In this document: piece after piece, positions 59,001 to 64,000 of the stretch
Numbering within the stretch: position 1 is the first letter of the stretch
How the letters are laid out: every line of letters begins with the position of its first letter
Origin: Dipylidium caninum
Taxonomy: Eukaryota > Platyhelminthes > Cestoda > Cyclophyllidea > Dipylidiidae
Direction of reading: 5' to 3'
Length of the DNA stretch: 64,000 nt
Assembly (NCBI GenBank): GCA_017562135.1
Contig: QEYB01000282.1
Location: forward strand, 639,501-703,500
The notes under the pieces: generated by a model
The model's input: only the letters and a program-made list of their open reading frames with translations
Told to the model about the DNA's origin: nothing
Databases searched by the model: none
Made by a program: the position numbers and the translations under genes

Positions 59001-59453
59001 GCTAATTCTGACCTCTGAATTCCCTGTTGAGTCTGCATTTAGGCCACATTTAACGTTATGGTGACTTTAAGCAAGTGGGAAGAGGAAAAGACCTTTTCGT
59101 TGACAGTGAATCATGCAGCGAGGCAAATGGGTCGCCATTTGCCCTAATTTCTCAGCCCTTCCGGCCTTACACCCTGAATCTAGCTAGACGGGGAGCCTAG
59201 GTGACTGGGCGAGGTGACTTGGCCTCTCTGAATCGCCTCTTGCCCACTGGTCCAACCTCAGGCAGATGCCCGGTGGAGGACAAATAAACAATTACTGAAA
59301 GGGCAAGCAGAATTTCGAGAAATTTTAAATGGTCTGAGAGATTTTTAAATCAACCTGACTTCAACTCTACCTTGGCAGTCTTTCAATCCGTCCCCAGTCC
59401 TCAGGCCCCAGAAAGCCTTGAATTCGGGCACACTTACCAAAAGCCGAAGCCAT
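8413..59453 (-). CDS. Twitchin/UNC-22-like giant muscle kinase (whole gene, about 88 coding exons)
   Basis: This is a giant intracellular muscle protein of Ig and Fn3 domains with one titin/MLCK-type kinase near the C-terminus. By family it binds along the myosin thick filament and controls contraction and relaxation. I joined exons by canonical gt/ag sites and matching codon phase: start ATG at 59453, stop TAG at 8413-8415, about 6,400 residues. I count about 27 Ig and 31 Fn3 domains, similar to nematode twitchin. Most exon junctions are phase 1 with a split Gly/Asp/Val codon, as expected for shuffled Ig/Fn3 modules. The order Ig-Ig-Fn3-Fn3-Ig-Ig-Fn3-kinase-Ig5 at the C-terminal end is the twitchin signature and excludes stretchin, obscurin and MLCK. 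There is no signal peptide or membrane segment. Four exons carry a one-base insertion (near 58175, 37383, 34400 and 28307), so the raw frame is broken at those points although the flanking homology continues. Individual modules are listed separately. Confidence 0.95.
9001..9492 (-). CDS. Twitchin acidic linker and Ig26
   Basis: One exon encodes about 75 acidic residues ([20 protein letters not shown], then MEESDALV and TAEVNGDAT) and then a complete Ig with [10 protein letters not shown] and [16 protein letters not shown]. The intron upstream contains the first mariner copy. I do not know a counterpart of the acidic linker in other twitchins. Confidence 0.88.
9700..10700 (-). mobile_element. 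Dead mariner-family transposon, copy 1 (intronic)
   Basis: The minus strand shows pieces of a mariner (DD34D) transposase in shifting frames. They include the N-terminal HTH region with [15 protein letters not shown] and GRPSL near 10480-10570, then [13 protein letters not shown] (first catalytic Asp) near 10200, then [18 protein letters not shown], then DDARPH (second Asp) near 9910, and [16 protein letters not shown] near 9830. The family consensus has Asp in the last motif (SD before YHLF), but here it is Gly, so the element is inactive. It lies in the intron 9493-10831 in the same orientation as twitchin. I could not fix its terminal inverted repeats. Confidence 0.85.
10832..12322 (-). 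CDS. Twitchin Ser/Thr-rich linker and Ig25
   Basis: Exon 11994-12322 starts with about 60 residues rich in Ser, Thr and Arg ([18 protein letters not shown], then [11 protein letters not shown]), likely disordered and a candidate phosphorylation region. It continues into Ig25 ([18 protein letters not shown]). Exon 10832-10994 finishes the domain ([18 protein letters not shown]). The B-strand Cys is replaced by Ala in LEARF. Confidence 0.88.
10995..11993. other. Intron inside Ig25
   Basis: A 999 bp intron with no recognisable exon or repeat family. It contains a short (CA)n tract near 11834. Short open frames on both strands look random. Confidence 0.5.
12428..12912 (-). CDS. Twitchin Ig24
   Basis: Exons 12731-12912 and 12428-12593. 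A basic start ([12 protein letters not shown]) leads into a clean I-set Ig: [19 protein letters not shown], then [16 protein letters not shown]. Junctions are canonical and in phase. This is one of the five Ig domains that follow the kinase in twitchin. Confidence 0.92.
12913..13582. other. Intron between Ig23 and Ig24
   Basis: 670 bp with no exon, no copy of the MITE-like family and no strong simple repeat. Confidence 0.5.
13583..14153 (-). CDS. Twitchin regulatory tail and Ig23
   Basis: Exon 14051-14153 encodes [20 protein letters not shown] followed by KRDECKVY. This basic helix after the kinase corresponds in position to the autoinhibitory tail of twitchin. Exons 13862-13979 and 13583-13779 make Ig23 ([17 protein letters not shown], then [17 protein letters not shown]). 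The junction inside Ig23 uses donor gtactt so that TG+G restores the Ig core Trp. Confidence 0.88.
14246..16404 (-). CDS. Twitchin kinase domain (titin/MLCK type)
   Basis: Five exons: 16311-16404, 15702-15905, 15400-15541, 14766-15118 and 14246-14372. In order they show the Gly loop IGSGSFGVV (split between exons), the ATP lysine in YVVKFL, the helix C glutamate in [10 protein letters not shown], the hinge region MVLEFLSGGELF (split GAA TT|C), the catalytic loop HLDVKPENI with Leu in place of Arg as in MLCK/titin kinases, the metal-binding DFG in [10 protein letters not shown], and APE in EFAAPEI. The C-lobe ends [15 protein letters not shown]. All residues needed for catalysis that I can see are present, so an active Ser/Thr kinase is expected. 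For the last junction the donor gtgcgt at 14760-14765 is needed to keep phase. Confidence 0.95.
16560..17754 (-). CDS. Twitchin Ig21, Ig22, Fn3-31 and kinase N-linker
   Basis: Exon 17470-17754 is Ig21 ([28 protein letters not shown]). Exon 16850-17297 is Ig22 ([18 protein letters not shown]) plus the first half of Fn3-31 ([19 protein letters not shown]). Exon 16560-16780 ends Fn3-31 ([17 protein letters not shown]) and adds a basic linker ([15 protein letters not shown]) leading into the kinase. The Ig-Ig-Fn3-kinase order is the twitchin/titin arrangement. Confidence 0.93.
17840..19157 (-). CDS. Twitchin Fn3-29 and Fn3-30
   Basis: Exon 18855-19157 is one Fn3 ([20 protein letters not shown]) and exon 17840-18142 another ([20 protein letters not shown]). 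Each is a single intronless domain with 1-1 phase. The intron between them carries a MITE-like element (18231-18755) and has no other content I can identify. Confidence 0.93.
18231..18755 (+). mobile_element. MITE-like repeat, copy A
   Basis: The left end reads atggaaactatgaagcgg and the right end cgtttcacggtttccgacc, imperfect inverted repeats of each other. Internal shared blocks include gttcagctgcgactgag, aaacgcgatttacat and cattaatgaggc. It lies in the intron between Fn3-29 and Fn3-30. It has no coding capacity. Confidence 0.7.
19350..21785 (-). CDS. Twitchin Ig19-Ig20
   Basis: Exon 21306-21785 encodes one whole Ig ([30 protein letters not shown]) and most of a second ([18 protein letters not shown]). 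Exon 19350-19439 supplies its end ([17 protein letters not shown]). The split Asp codon (G+AC) is in phase. The 1.87 kb intron between them holds the antisense arm of the inverted duplication. Confidence 0.9.
20031..20074. repeat. (CCAT)n microsatellite
   Basis: Roughly ten ccat units with one ccgt interruption inside arm 1 of the inverted duplication. The matching tract in arm 2 (36679-36745) differs in unit number. Confidence 0.85.
21109..21165 (+). pseudogene. Truncated antisense copy of the Fn3-14 exon
   Basis: The plus strand reads aatttcag and then 57 bases matching the start of exon 35540-35644 (product [18 protein letters not shown]) with one visible difference (gactgac for gaccgac). 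Homology stops at agcta and unrelated sequence follows, so the exon has no donor and is on the wrong strand for twitchin. It is 141 bp from the end of the Ig19/Ig20 exon. Confidence 0.9.
21955..28455 (-). CDS. Twitchin super-repeat copy 3 (Fn-Ig-Fn-Fn-Ig-Fn3)
   Basis: Fn3-23 exon 28078-28455; Ig17 26457-26748 ([19 protein letters not shown]); Fn3-24 26234-26378 and 26005-26162; Fn3-25 25795-25936 and first part of 25328-25595; Ig18 end of that exon and 24569-24820; Fn3-26 23212-23431; Fn3-27 22726-22911 and 22443-22556; Fn3-28 21955-22257. Fn3-23 is nearly identical in DNA to Fn3-15 of copy 2 but carries one extra base (TT at 28306-28307), so the frame breaks after GEWVP and resumes at [16 protein letters not shown]. 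Positions 9 and 10 of the unit are missing; an Ig pair follows instead. Confidence 0.93.
23741..24453 (+). mobile_element. MITE-like repeat, copy B (longest intact)
   Basis: The left end includes cggaaactatgaaatg and the right end gtttcatagcttccaa, inverted relative to each other. It contains all shared blocks, including caaggcg, gaatccgatccacacacac and gtgaacttgggtcta. It lies in the intron 23432-24568 and has no transposase. Confidence 0.7.
26935..27910 (-). mobile_element. Dead mariner-family transposon, copy 2 (intronic)
   Basis: Same order of motifs as copy 1, including DDARPH-like sequence near 27115 and [16 protein letters not shown] near 27040, with the same Asp-to-Gly change in the third catalytic position. 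About 300 bp (27240-27540) look identical to 10025-10325 of copy 1, while the outer parts differ noticeably. It sits in the intron 26749-28077. Confidence 0.85.
27923..27965. repeat. 43 bp insertion with inverted ends next to mariner copy 2
   Basis: The segment starts cttcgt and ends acgaag, which are perfect inverted ends. In copy 1 the flanking sequences are joined directly (gaatcag followed by cgataaaa near 10714). It is either an insertion here or a deletion there. Confidence 0.55.
28554..35130 (-). CDS. Twitchin super-repeat copy 2 (Fn-Ig-Fn-Fn-Ig-Fn5)
   Basis: Fn3-15 exon 34754-35130; Ig15 34386-34681 ([19 protein letters not shown]); Fn3-16 32479-32623 and 32236-32393; Fn3-17 32014-32155 and 31774-31924; Ig16 and start of Fn3-18 31334-31698; Fn3-18 end 31039-31258; Fn3-19 29702-29998; Fn3-20 29317-29619; Fn3-21 28935-29234; Fn3-22 28554-28853. 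The domain order equals copy 1 exactly. Introns inside positions 7, 9 and 10, present in copy 1, are absent here. The end of the Ig15 exon has a one-base insertion in the TTT at 34399-34401; without it the strand reads SSCQVVVIG and ends at a normal gtaag donor. Confidence 0.93.
30451..30952 (+). mobile_element. MITE-like repeat, copy C
   Basis: Left end ggttgaaaactatgaaagg, right end tatcatagtttccatc. It shares the internal blocks ggaatccgatccgcacac and gtgaacttgg with copy B. It lies in the intron between Fn3-18 and Fn3-19. Confidence 0.68.
32756..34002 (+). mobile_element. MITE-like repeat, copy D (long or interrupted)
   Basis: The left end ggttggtaactataaacg and the right end cctgtttcatcgtttccagcc fit the family. 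The shared left half runs to about 33230 and the shared right half from about 33640. The roughly 400 bp between them are not in other copies and may be a nested insertion or a longer family member. Confidence 0.6.
35266..41431 (-). CDS. Twitchin super-repeat copy 1 (Fn-Ig-Fn-Fn-Ig-Fn5)
   Basis: Fn3-7 exon 41055-41431; Ig13 40693-40984 (starts [19 protein letters not shown]); Fn3-8 40473-40617 and 40261-40418; Fn3-9 39730-39871 and 39503-39654; Ig14 39310-39425 and 38984-39235; Fn3-10 (tail of the last exon plus 38685-38904); Fn3-11 38416-38604 and 38231-38344; Fn3-12 37755-38063; Fn3-13 37560-37664 and 37288-37483; Fn3-14 35540-35644 and 35266-35460. The Fn3-13 second exon has a one-base insertion at the T5C3 run 37379-37386, after which [17 protein letters not shown] continues in the next frame. 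This copy keeps the most introns of the three. The intron 35645-37287 is the source arm of the inverted duplication. Confidence 0.93.
35588..37068 (-). repeat. Inverted duplication, arm 2 (probable source)
   Basis: This arm covers most of the intron between Fn3-13 and Fn3-14 and the first 57 bp of the Fn3-14 exon (35588-35644). Because the exon continues normally here and is cut off in the other arm, this is the likely original. It contains a GGAT/GGAC-type tetranucleotide tract at about 36679-36745. Confidence 0.9.
41520..43229 (-). CDS. Twitchin Ig12, Fn3-5, Fn3-6
   Basis: Exon 42933-43229 is a complete Ig ([19 protein letters not shown], then [16 protein letters not shown]). Exons 42192-42296 and 41807-42106 encode Fn3-5 and the start of Fn3-6. 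Exon 41520-41717 completes Fn3-6 ([18 protein letters not shown]). Fn3-5 and Fn3-6 are closest to positions 9 and 10 of the following super-repeats, so this block looks like a partial earlier copy that has an Ig where the later copies have an Fn3. Confidence 0.92.
43700..43956 (+). mobile_element. MITE-like repeat, copy F (right part only)
   Basis: Only the right half is recognisable: acgcgatatttcg, then aataatgtgaaaa, and the end cccgtctcacagtttccaacc. No left end was found, so it is probably truncated. Confidence 0.55.
43957..45234. other. Remainder of the intron between Fn3-4 and Ig12
   Basis: Holds the G-quadruplex motif at 44408-44440. Otherwise I see no exon, and open frames of up to 115 codons are compositional. 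Confidence 0.45.
44408..44440 (-). promoter_or_regulatory. Strong G-quadruplex motif in a twitchin intron
   Basis: The plus strand has six runs of four or more C separated by one or two bases. The sense (minus) strand and the pre-mRNA therefore carry G4 runs with short loops. It lies in the 2 kb intron between Fn3-4 and Ig12. An intronic G-quadruplex can affect splicing or polymerase progress, but function here is inference. Confidence 0.6.
45235..46970 (-). CDS. Twitchin Ig11, Fn3-3, Fn3-4
   Basis: Exons 46846-46970 and 46506-46768 encode Ig11 (VKWFAGET, then [14 protein letters not shown] and [11 protein letters not shown]) and run into Fn3-3 ([17 protein letters not shown]). Exon 45235-45734 completes Fn3-3 ([17 protein letters not shown]) and encodes Fn3-4 ([19 protein letters not shown]). 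Junction CA+A gives Gln, in phase. The intron between the last two exons contains a MITE-like element. Confidence 0.92.
45857..46457 (+). mobile_element. MITE-like repeat, copy G
   Basis: Left end gtttgagactattaaacg, right end cctttcgtactttccaacc. Shared blocks include aaaacgcagtttatat, caaggcgcctcgcct and cacgatatttctcccacc. It stops 49 bp short of the exon beginning at 46506. Confidence 0.62.
46971..47718. other. Intron between Fn3-2 and Ig11
   Basis: 748 bp, with a pyrimidine-rich stretch near 47280-47370 and a GAT/ATG-type imperfect repeat near 47658-47700. No exon seen. Confidence 0.5.
47719..48312 (-). CDS. Twitchin Fn3-1 and Fn3-2 (single exon)
   Basis: One 594 nt exon encodes two complete Fn3 domains. 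Each has the PP..DGG..I..Y.VE core and the [14 protein letters not shown] or [15 protein letters not shown] strand. It starts the Fn3-rich core just after Ig10. Most later Fn3 domains are split by one intron, so this fused exon is unusual for the gene. Confidence 0.93.
48390..49524 (-). CDS. Twitchin linker and Ig10
   Basis: Exon 49422-49524 reads [20 protein letters not shown] and continues [13 protein letters not shown]. It joins in phase to exon 48390-48587, which reads [17 protein letters not shown] and then [17 protein letters not shown]. Together they make one Ig whose A/B strands are in the first exon. The open frame at 48842-48990 between them is skipped, because joining around it completes the Ig ([18 protein letters not shown]) while including it breaks the phase. 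Confidence 0.82.
48588..49421. other. Intron inside Ig10
   Basis: Contains an open frame (about 48842-48990, minus) with fair splice-like ends that does not fit the phase. I treat it as intron, although an alternative exon is not excluded. Confidence 0.5.
49709..52240 (-). CDS. Twitchin Ig6-Ig9
   Basis: Exons 52083-52240, 51738-51987, 50378-50641, 50061-50208 and 49709-49968. Domain boundaries do not follow exon boundaries: each of the middle exons carries the end of one Ig and the start of the next. Visible hallmarks are [17 protein letters not shown] and [11 protein letters not shown] (Ig6), [18 protein letters not shown] and [11 protein letters not shown] (Ig7), [17 protein letters not shown] and [12 protein letters not shown] (Ig8), and [18 protein letters not shown] with [11 protein letters not shown] (Ig9). 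These short-linker Ig domains match the second Ig cluster of twitchin/obscurin-like proteins. Confidence 0.9.
50642..51737. other. Intron inside Ig7
   Basis: 1.1 kb with no exon seen. It has a C-rich patch near 51258-51325 and no recognised repeat family. Confidence 0.5.
52320..52690 (+). mobile_element. MITE-like repeat, copy H (ends eroded)
   Basis: Internal family blocks are clear (caacaggcttcgaaaaatgctaatg, split here: caacaggcttcg and then gctaatgaagcattcg; caaggcacctcgcctcg; gatccacacacacac), but the terminal inverted repeats are not recognisable. It lies in the intron 52241-53069. Confidence 0.6.
53070..54787 (-). CDS. Twitchin interdomain Pro/Ser linker
   Basis: Three exons read as a low-complexity linker. 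Exon 53070-53225 is secure: it reads [20 protein letters not shown] and then [13 protein letters not shown], which resembles the SLAE-IP-P segment known in other twitchins. Exon 53316-53380 gives [19 protein letters not shown]. The upstream exon 54594-54787 gives a Pro/Ser run ([18 protein letters not shown]) and joins in phase on both sides (CC+T and G+GA), but it has no homology I can name and its acceptor is weak. An alternative acceptor at 53394 would add MDNTG and could be an internal start. Confidence 0.6.
53381..54593. other. Intron in the Pro/Ser linker region
   Basis: 1.2 kb, purine-rich on the plus strand between about 53780 and 53960 (gga/aga runs), with a long poly-G stretch at 54521-54546. 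The resulting long minus-strand open frame (Ser/Phe/Pro-rich) is a compositional artefact. Confidence 0.5.
54820..54984. repeat. GT-rich microsatellite cluster
   Basis: Two (GT)n tracts, at about 54827-54852 and 54961-54983, in the intron between the linker and Ig5. Confidence 0.8.
55203..56302 (-). CDS. Twitchin Ig4-Ig5
   Basis: Exons 56106-56302 and 55889-55973 make Ig4. It begins [15 protein letters not shown], has VVWRKNGRL, and ends [15 protein letters not shown]. Exons 55520-55573 and 55203-55446 make Ig5, with [13 protein letters not shown] and [11 protein letters not shown]. Ig5 lacks an obvious Cys in the B strand, so it is a weak or degenerate Ig. Each junction uses canonical sites and matching phase. 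Confidence 0.83.
56685..58408 (-). CDS. Twitchin N-terminal Ig1-Ig3
   Basis: Exons 58113-58408 (Ig1), 57497-57804 (Ig2), 56860-57071 and 56685-56770 (Ig3, split). Ig1 has [15 protein letters not shown] and the DGGEY motif. Ig2 has the Cys strand LACRLEGNP and ends [16 protein letters not shown]. Ig3 has [17 protein letters not shown] and, in the second exon, [14 protein letters not shown]. All three are I-set domains of the type found at the twitchin N-terminus. Ig1 contains a frame break between 58167 and 58182: after DGGEYL one extra base must be skipped to reach [16 protein letters not shown]. The junction into Ig2 (AA + G gives Lys) is phase-correct in the frame after the break. Confidence 0.88.
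58409..59437. other. First twitchin intron
   Basis: 1,029 bp between the 16 nt start exon and Ig1. No exon or repeat family recognised. First introns of muscle genes often hold enhancers, but nothing specific is visible here. Confidence 0.5.
59438..59453 (-). CDS. Twitchin first coding exon (MASAF + split Gly)
   Basis: The minus strand reads ATGGCTTCGGCTTTTG followed by gtaagtg, a strong donor. Joined to the acceptor ttggcag at 58409-58415 it gives [14 protein letters not shown], which leads straight into the first Ig domain, as in other twitchins. The coding part is only 16 nt. About 12 nt upstream of the ATG the sequence reads cttacag, a possible cis or spliced-leader trans-splice acceptor. 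The phase match across a 1,029 bp intron supports the assignment. Confidence 0.8.
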
Positions 59454-62400
59454 TTTCTCCGTATTCTGTAAGTCTCTCTACTTCGGAGGCATAAAATCCA
59501 CGCAGTGTGTCTGTGTGTTTGTGAAGGAAGCTCTCGAAAAACCACAGATGAGTGAGTGTTATCAATTGCCCCCTTCGTCTCTCACTCGCCCTCTTCTTTG
59601 CCTCGATGAAGTGTATGGTCGTACGGAGGTGTACACGCCGACCCGCCTGTGTGTGTTTACACTGTTGCGCGGTCGAAAGGAATGACGGAAAAAATTACAG
59701 CAAACCGATCTCCATGCTACGCGCACACACGACGCACACACACACACATAAGACGCGTATGGGGAGCGGGGTGCGGGAGGGGAGCCGACAGAGGCGCATT
59801 AAGCACCTCGTCCCCTCAGTGGGCCCCTCCACGTCCTGTATGTGCATGCGTATGTCTGTGTAGGTGGGTGTACGCTGTCTGCGGCCTATCACAACAGTAA
59901 GACGGGCTGAAGCGCTCTTCGATCTATGCATACACGCTGGTGCCATGGTCTAAAGCCGGGCTGACGGACTGGCGAACGAGTAGGCGGGGGCACCGGGAGA
60001 CGCACTGCCGCACGCGCGCACACACACGCACGCACATCCGCAGCAAACGCCCACGCGTGTACCCTGGCGGATCCGTGTTTCTAATTTTGGGCATCCCATA
60101 GCGGTGGTTGCTACGCCATGCCAATCTTCTACACCGTCTGGGACAAAACTGTCAACTTAACCTTGACATCTTCAACTTCAATTGATTAACCCACTTTACC
60201 ATCCTGTGGGACTTGACACGCGGGTGAGGTGAGATTGACAATGAGACAACTGTCTGTCACAAGCCTGACTGACAGAGCCGACCTAACCGAACACCCCAGT
60301 TATAATAAGCTGTTTGGCAATTGTTGGGGAGGTGGTGTTAGAACAACATGCACGTCGTTCGCCTCCCACCAGGTCTCGCATCCTGAATTTCCTCGTTCCA
60401 GCTTTGCACTAATCTCTTGAATCGAGTCTCAAGAGAAGAGGAAGCCTAGGGTTCCATGAGTTGGTATTTTCCTCAAAAGTGACTACTGACTCGGCTGATA
60501 GGCCACAAGTCTTGTCACGGCCAATCTCGGGCCACTGGTAACACAGGAGGAAGGAAAAGAGTGAATAATCATGAGCTAAATTAGCTTTAGGGGAGTTGAG
60601 GTGAACAGTGAGTGGAGGTATTCCCCTTTCATTTAGTCGCCTTCATCGTCAGCTTTTATTTCTGCCGATTCTACAGATTGGGGACTGCGTCGTCGAAGCG
60701 TCAGGCAACTGACTGAGAGCCTCGTGATGATCGGTGGAGCGCGGGGCAGACAGACCAGGTCGACCCAGGAACGAGCTATCTGAGGCGTAGATTGGAGGAC
60801 GGAGAAACTCCCTCACGGTCAATTGAGAGTCAAGGTACTGAATTTTGTGTTTTTGTGCGGGAACTTTCACCATATAGGCGGAAATAAATCGTGTAAACAT
60901 CTCTTACATTCCAAGCATGCACTCAATAGATTCGGGAACGCTGTGACAGCGAACACCGCTGGCAAATGTGATTTTAGTGGAATTCGCAGTTCCTGTCAAA
61001 TTCACACAAAAGATGCCCCCGTCAGAATGCGGTGAGTTAAAAAATTGCCTGCTTCAATCTTGTCAGACGGTAGTACTTATGAGACATTTAAGTAATCATG
61101 CGCTTGAGGCGCTACTTGACTCAAAAAATGCCTGCAAGTGAATTATTCTCCCCGAAAACATCTGACAGTCGTCCCATTTAAAGTAAAACTTTGTGGTGAG
61201 TTAAAAAACCACCACTCATCTATTTTTTTAGATGTCTTTCGGTTAACTGACTAAAGGTAAATTGCACTTTCGTGTGTAGAGTTAATAAAATTGTCTTCCA
61301 ATGGTGTTAAGGCTGGAAAAGGTTCAAGATGCTAAAGTGTGGATAGAGAAATGGGGTGCATGGGAAATTTATGTAACCACTTCCGATGATTGGATGGAGG
61401 CATGAATGAAAGGCGAATAGGCGCTGGTGAATTAAAACGAAATAAATGGTCGCGGATATGCAGGTCATCATCGAAGCGGTGATTAGCCAAACCATATCCC
61501 CATAAGCAGAAGTTGGCGTGGAAGTCTACTGGAACCTCTGAGGGTCGAGAGACCATCCAAAGCGCTCCATTAAGGTGTAGAAGGGAACCGTGACTTGAAG
61601 TTGTGCCGGAAAGACAGTCGATTCCGGCACCCCAGTCACCCTCCTCCTCCATGTGCTTCAAAGAGGGGCGAACTTGACTGGTGACGTGAAAAGGGGTAGT
61701 GTCAATCGAAGGAGGACCAAATCATCCGCAATAGGACTTTTGCCCGTAGTTAGTACCGGTGACAACAAAGTCGGGACATTTATGACTTTTTTAACACCCC
61801 TGTCATGTCAGCCAGCCTGCCGCCGAAACAAATGACATTCAAACGACGTCTAATTTCCTCTTCTTTTGATTAGCACATCACTCGCACTTTACGCGCATCC
61901 TCGTGACGTGAGGCTGTCGGTTGTCGCCTCAAAGTAAGGGAAACGGACAGTTGACAAGTGCTGAGGGAGGGACCCTTGACAAAATTGTCCTCAGCACAAG
62001 AGATGCAAGACTTTCAGTTGGTGGAGCACTCCTACCGCGTACCTCGGAGCAAAGGCGTACATCAACTCGCTTCTACCCACTTAAATGAAGGTGATTATTA
62101 TGCCAGGGGAGTGAAGGAGCCCGACGTCTAAGCGGCCTTTTGCCTCCGGCTGGAGACACCTCGTCTCTGTCTTTGTGCGATTCCGCTTTTCGGTTGCTCT
62201 GCATGAGCTTTTGTCTCCTCACTCCGCCATCGAGTCTGCAGACAATGGCGAGTACATGGGGTAGATCATTCCCATCGTGATCAAATTTGGGGGGAAAAGA
62301 TCGCCGCCATGACGTGACTTTTTGAGCAAATCGTCCACATGGAGTGCACAAAAGTTGATAATTAACATTGTCCAAATTACATCTGAGGGAACGATTTTGA

Positions 62401-64000
62401 TAGCTTTAGGGGGGAGTTTCACTTGATTGAAGTAGGCATTCAGCGTGGGAATTAGGACTGATGATCTCGAATTGCCTCCACGAGTCCCTCCTTATTTTCC
62501 TTATTTCCTCATTGCATTATGGCACGTCAGAACAAAAATTCTCATAAGCAGGAGCATAACCAGTCCGTGTGGACAATTATTCCGAGAGGCGACTCCTGGA
62601 AGCTTTCATCCTGCCAACTTTCAATCTCAAATGTTAAAAACCTCCCAATTCTCTAAGGAAATAAGGATTGGCTAATCTCTCCAACCACAGGATTCAGAAC
62701 ACCTCTCCTCCGCCGTTCTCCCTTAACCGCTTCTTCCACCATTTCCTCCATTTCAGTCCTTTTGCCCTCCCTCGACACAGTTTCTCATAAACTCATACAG
62801 ACCCTGGGCATCGGTAAAATGTCATTGCTTCGAGGGACCAGCAAGATATGCTTAGCCAAAACGTCACCGACCACCCCGCGAGTTGACCACGTCACCGTGG
62901 TGGGACGGGAGAGAGAGTGGCGATGAGAATGCGTCGGGTGAAGTCTCATATTTCAACCGTTCTATGGACTATGGTGCCGCCAGATTGTTGGATAAACATG
63001 TAGCCGTGTGTGTACCCCGAAAATAGCACTTTTGTCAGCCATATGACAAATTAGTAGAAGGGTCAGCAGGAATCTCTCTAATCGTAGGAGTTTTTCAGCA
63101 TTTCATCATAATTTTTCACACCAACTTAACGTTCCAGGCCCAGGCATTTGGACGAAATGGGGGTGGAATGCAAAGTGAACGCCCAAGGACGAATGTCATT
63201 ATTCTCCACTGTCTTGAGAGGAGGCGGGTGGAACTGCGGTGGGGGGAGGTCAGCGGATGGTGGAAAATATTCACTCTCCTGGCTGGTGGAGGTGGGACTC
63301 TGATGTTTCCGGGTCGGAGAGGATGAAATTTGACCATTCGCTTACACTTGCGAGTCGGCTTTGCATGAAAGTTATCTCGGAGGTAAAGTTGGCGATCAGG
63401 TCTTACAAGTAGACTGCTGCTTGCAGGGAGCGTGACGCAACTTGCATGGTTCCATTCTAAATGTTAATTGCAGTTGAAAACCTTTCCAAATGGACTCATT
63501 TTAAGATTGTAGAAACTCTAAAAGGAGCAACTACGGTTTAATACTGATTAAGGGATTGCGTCACTCCTACCCTTAAACGTCCCACAGGCTTTGTTTTTAT
63601 TAGGGTTAACTGTCTGTTGCCTATGGATCAATGTCGTTAAGAGAGCCGCCCTTTTCTTCGGACAAAACAGCACGTTTGATTCGTCCCAATCTCCACAAAC
63701 TCGAAAGTAGGCTGTGGAGATGTCTTCTTTCGCACGAAGACTCTCGGAGTCTTATCAGCCTCCAAAAGGTGACCCTCCCCGCCGCCCTCCTCACGCATTT
63801 TCCATTACAGCGATCTTGCGGCAAGGGTCGAAAGAACTCACGACGAAATAGCGGAGTCTCCTCGGATCACCCTGTTGATCGAGAAGAGGTTCACGGCGGA
63901 TGTCAGGTCTGGAGATGGGAGATATTCGCTACGGCAGAGGTTTAAAACCACAAATGTCCTCCTGATTGCGACGATGACTGATGCAACAATACCTCTGGGG
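59454..64000. other. Twitchin upstream region; no gene seen
   Basis: This 4.5 kb should contain the 5' UTR and promoter. Open frames of 60-110 codons exist (for example 60649-60900 and 61332-61661 on minus), but none has a recognisable domain or convincing splice sites. No clear TATA box or untranslated exon could be defined. Confidence 0.45.
59720..59750. repeat. CA-rich microsatellite upstream of the twitchin start
   Basis: cgcacacacgacgcacacacac run about 270 bp upstream of the start codon. Similar GT/CA-rich patches recur to about 60035. Confidence 0.75.

Noticed and set aside
8413..59453. Interpretation of the locus as titin, obscurin or stretchin-MLCK
   Set aside because: Single kinase followed by five Ig domains, no PEVK or Rho-GEF region, and the Ig/Fn3 counts fit twitchin best.
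60649..61661. Minus-strand frames upstream of twitchin as extra 5' coding exons
   Set aside because: The protein already begins normally at 59453 with MASAF-GIAPKF, and these frames lack matching splice sites.

Overview
The window is eukaryotic and almost certainly from a parasitic flatworm (Platyhelminthes; I lean towards a cestode, but that is inference). The evidence is a giant muscle gene of the twitchin/UNC-22 family broken into many short exons, with many introns of only 70-90 bp alongside others of 0.5-2 kb that are full of repeats, plus a lineage-restricted single-exon gene beside it. There is nothing bacterial here: no operons, rRNA or CRISPR.

Layout. A short plus-strand gene of unknown function (1258-2520) lies tail to tail with the twitchin gene. 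Twitchin runs on the minus strand from a start codon at 59453 down to a stop at 8413, and the whole coding span appears to be present. I could place 88 coding exons with matching splice phases, about 19.3 kb of coding sequence or roughly 6,400 residues. From N to C terminus it reads: 5 Ig; Pro/Ser linker (53.1-54.8 kb); 5 Ig; Fn3-Fn3-Ig-Fn3-Fn3-Ig-Fn3-Fn3; three copies of a ten-domain Fn3/Ig super-repeat (41.4 to 21.9 kb); Ig-Ig-Fn3-Fn3-Ig-Ig-Fn3; a MLCK/titin-type kinase (14.2-16.4 kb); a regulatory tail; and five C-terminal Ig domains separated by Ser/Thr-rich and acidic linkers. By family knowledge this protein lies along the thick filament and regulates contraction and relaxation.

The introns hold most of the unusual material. 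There are two dead mariner copies sharing the same catalytic lesion. There are seven copies of a MITE-like family, all in the same orientation. A 1.5 kb inverted duplication (19.67-21.17 kb against 35.59-37.07 kb) carries 57 bp of a twitchin exon in antisense and flanks 26 exons. There is also a strong intronic G-quadruplex motif. Two Fn3 exons in different super-repeat copies are nearly identical at the DNA level, which suggests gene conversion. Four exons each contain a single-base insertion that breaks the frame. The region upstream of twitchin (59.5-64 kb) and the intergenic region (2.5-8.4 kb) show no convincing gene.
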